From Akkermansia sp. (lineage in GTDB: Bacteria > Verrucomicrobiota > Verrucomicrobiia > Verrucomicrobiales > Akkermansiaceae), in contig JAIFNK010000279.1 in assembly GCA_020047775.1 (NCBI GenBank), positions 1-6,058 on the forward strand: a stretch of 6,058 bases of DNA. Direction: 5' to 3'. The position numbers and the translations under genes were made by a program. Shown piece after piece: positions 4,256 through 6,058 of the stretch. Every line of letters starts with the position of its first letter. Position 1 is the first letter of the stretch. The notes under the pieces were generated by a model. That model saw only the letters and a list, made by a program, of their open reading frames with translations. It was not told where the DNA came from and did not search any database.

Positions 4256-5766
4256 ACATCACCCTCGAATCCATCGACGCCGTTAGACCATCGACCTACA
4301 ACCCACGGTCGGCGGTTGCAGAGCGGCTCGACCTGATTGAACTGTCGCTTCGCAAGCTCGGTTTCATCGCCCCGATTTTTGCTGACTCGGACGGCGAGAT
4401 TCTTTCCGGCCACCAGCGCCACCTTGTTGCATCGCGCATGGGGGCCACGCACGTTCCTGTTTCACGGACCAAGGCGCTCGACCTCGACCAGCGCAAGGCG
4501 CTGAACATCGTCTTCAACCGGGCGACCAACGACTTCGATTTCAACAGCACGCCGGGCAGGGTCACCAGTGAGTTGCAATCACTGGACATCGAGGCTCTCG
4601 CCGCTCGGATTCCCGACAAAGAGGTCGGCAGCGATGGATTCCTACGCTGCCTCAAGCCCGCGGAAGTGAGCGTGAAGGATCTCTGCCGGGTGAACTCGGG
4701 CCGCTGGATCCAGTATGCCCGCAACCTTGCCCGCACGCTGCATCGTCACGGCATCCTCATGCCCATCGTTTGCCGCGAGGATCTCACGGTCATCAACGGC
4801 ATCGGCAGATTGGAAATGCTCGCGGAGAAAGGCGTGGTGTTCGCTCCGGTCGTGTTTGTCACCGAGGAGGAAGCGGAATTCGCCCGGGCCATGATGAATC
4901 TGCTCTCAATGGATTTCGACATCCACACGCGCTATGCCGACATGCTCCGATTCAATTCGTTCCGCCGCGCACGCCGCGTCAGGCGCGAGCTTGGAAACGG
5001 ATTCATCTTCGCCACGCATGGCGCGAAGCCATGCAAGGACTTCGACATCGGCAAGGCATCCGACCGCACCCGCTGGACCAAGGAACATGGTTCGACGATT
5101 CTCGACTTCGGTGCCGGCCACCTGACGGAAACCTTTCTGCTGCGGCAGGCCGGTATCGACTGCACGCCGTTTGAGCCATACCGACTCGGACCAGGGGGCA
5201 TCAACAAGGCGGAGAGCGTGGAACTGGCACGCGCATTCCTTACGGAAGTGGCGGCGGGCAAGGAGTGGACCAGCATCTTCATTGCAAGCGTGCTGAATTC
5301 CGTGCCCTTCCGCGAGGACCGCGAGCACATCGCCTGCCTGTGCGCCGCCTTGTGCAAGCCGTTCACCAAGGTCTATGCCTGTGCATCGTCCGCAGGTGAA
5401 TCAGGCTGGCGACAGGTCAACGGCAAGGCGTTCATGAATGAGTCCAACGCGGGCAACATCGCGTTCCGCCTCGACTACGAACCCGGCATCCGCATCGGTG
5501 ATTTTCAGGACAAGCCCAAGGTCCAGAAGTATCACACCGTTTCGGAGTTCAAGGATCTGTTCGGCGCGTTCTTCCGCTCGGTGAAGGTCGATGACTTTTC
5601 CAACAACATCAACGCGGCCTGTGCGTCGGCACGTCCCGTCGATCCAGCCCGCCTGCGTGCTGCCATCGAGTTTGAATTCAACCTGCCCTATCCGGACGGC
5701 ACCCGCATGGAACTCGCGCAATGCGCCATGGACTCTTTCTCCCAACGTCTTCAGATTACCCTATGA
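4252..5766 (+). CDS. ParB-ParB-methyltransferase fusion, 504 aa
   Basis: Three domains are visible. Residues 1-95 form a ParB/Srx-like fold, with STYNPRSAVAERLDLIELSL (14-33) and the signature EILSGHQRHLVASRMG (49-64). Residues about 140-205 look like a second, diverged copy: YARNLARTLHRHGILMPIVC (155-174), then TVINGIGRLEMLAEKG (179-194), where GIGR replaces GHxR. Residues about 280-480 hold a class I SAM-dependent methyltransferase-like Rossmann domain: motif I ILDFGAGH (283-290), acidic Glu308 in CTPFEPY after the second strand, and IASVLNSVPFREDREHI (344-360). That last stretch recalls the VLN-containing motif of methyltransferases linked to phosphorothioation islands. No DPPY/NPPY catalytic motif is seen, so an amino-methylating DNA enzyme of the usual type is unlikely. 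ATG 4252 is chosen because it overlaps the previous stop (ATGA) and begins at the ParB fold; the substrate is unknown. Confidence 0.9.
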   Translation: MNITLESIDAVRPSTYNPRSAVAERLDLIELSLRKLGFIAPIFADSDGEILSGHQRHLVASRMGATHVPVSRTKALDLDQRKALNIVFNRATNDFDFNSTPGRVTSELQSLDIEALAARIPDKEVGSDGFLRCLKPAEVSVKDLCRVNSGRWIQYARNLARTLHRHGILMPIVCREDLTVINGIGRLEMLAEKGVVFAPVVFVTEEEAEFARAMMNLLSMDFDIHTRYADMLRFNSFRRARRVRRELGNGFIFATHGAKPCKDFDIGKASDRTRWTKEHGSTILDFGAGHLTETFLLRQAGIDCTPFEPYRLGPGGINKAESVELARAFLTEVAAGKEWTSIFIASVLNSVPFREDREHIACLCAALCKPFTKVYACASSAGESGWRQVNGKAFMNESNAGNIAFRLDYEPGIRIGDFQDKPKVQKYHTVSEFKDLFGAFFRSVKVDDFSNNINAACASARPVDPARLRAAIEFEFNLPYPDGTRMELAQCAMDSFSQRLQITL

Positions 5767-6058
5767 TCATCCTGCTAGATCTCAACTACACGCTGGTGGC
5801 GAACTCGCCCAAGCACGGCACCACGCCCGAGCGCATGGAGAAGCGACTCGCCGACGAGCAATACCGGCAATGGCTGGTGGAACTCGTGCGGCCCCACACC
5901 GTCGTTCTCATCACCGCCCGCCCGGAAACCTGGACGATCAAAACGCTCGACCGCATCGAGGAGCAAACCGGATGGCGTCCGCAGGATGCGTGCTTCGCGC
6001 CGAAGGGCTGGTGGAATCCACCTGCGATCAAGGAACATCTGCTGAAAAAAGACGTGTT
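5763..6058 (+). CDS. HAD-superfamily hydrolase, N-terminal part (98 aa, cut by right edge)
   Basis: The visible 98 residues start MIILLDLNYTLVANS. HAD motif I is D6-L-N8-Y-T10: the nucleophile Asp6 is kept, but the usual second Asp is Asn8. Motif II is VVLITARPETW (47-57) with Thr51, and Lys90 in PPAIKEHLL is the likely motif III lysine. The long insert (QYRQWLVELVRP) and TLDRIEEQTGWRPQDACF resemble phage polynucleotide-kinase/phosphatase-like HADs that act on nucleotides or nucleic-acid ends. Motif IV lies beyond the window, so catalytic competence cannot be judged. The start overlaps the stop of the ParB-ParB-methyltransferase gene (ATGA), so the two are almost certainly co-translated, which suggests a shared pathway. 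Confidence 0.87.
   Translation, partial: MIILLDLNYTLVANSPKHGTTPERMEKRLADEQYRQWLVELVRPHTVVLITARPETWTIKTLDRIEEQTGWRPQDACFAPKGWWNPPAIKEHLLKKDV

Noticed and set aside
6043..6055. CTGAAAAAAGACGTG as another copy of the A-rich regulatory box
   Set aside because: It is in frame as Leu-Lys-Lys-Asp-Val within the HAD gene, and the flanking bases do not match the other boxes.
2540..6058. Intrinsic terminators between the plus-strand genes
   Set aside because: Genes overlap or are separated by one base here, and no GC-rich hairpin followed by a T-run was seen.

Overview
The window looks like part of an early or regulatory module of a bacteriophage, prophage or phage-like mobile element from a GC-rich bacterium. 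The signs are a tightly packed run of small genes read in one direction, several joined by ATGA stop/start overlaps, and protein types common in phages: DUF2786, a small AAA+ ATPase, ParB-like proteins, a HAD hydrolase and an amidoligase. Most starts lack a purine-rich Shine-Dalgarno sequence (typical upstream bases are 'accacc' or 'catccc'), so the host may rely little on Shine-Dalgarno pairing. A verrucomicrobial or similar host is possible, but the sequence does not prove it. No integrase, terminase, structural gene, tRNA, IS element or CRISPR array is visible.

Layout. Positions 1-242 (minus strand) hold the N-terminal part of a glutamine-synthetase-fold amidoligase, running off the left edge. 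Positions 243-501 are a non-coding divergent control region, visibly AT-richer than the rest, with a cluster of TGCCAA/TTGGCA sites in both orientations and several dyads. From 502 to the right edge everything is plus strand: two small unknown proteins (502-720, 727-993), a DUF2786 protein (1009-1710), a small unknown protein (about 1779-2009), a two-part protein with a C-terminal helix-turn-helix (2022-2540), a small unknown protein (2542-2784) overlapped for 86 bp by an AAA+ ATPase (2699-3367), a small unknown protein (3364-3609), a single-domain ParB-like protein (3599-4255), a 504-residue ParB-ParB-methyltransferase fusion (4252-5766), and the start of a HAD-family hydrolase (5763-6058, cut by the right edge).

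How it may work. The close spacing suggests one long transcription unit starting in the 243-501 region. A 49-bp leader-like sequence just before the first gene (451-499) is repeated at 1726-1774, just before the proposed start of the gene at 1779, so a second promoter or translation-control point may lie there. The HTH protein encoded at 2022-2540 is a candidate to bind one of these repeated elements. The 3599-6058 block carries three ParB-like folds, a SAM-binding methyltransferase-like domain and a HAD domain. It is the best candidate for an unusual biochemical system, possibly nucleic-acid or nucleotide modification. That function is an inference from domain content only.
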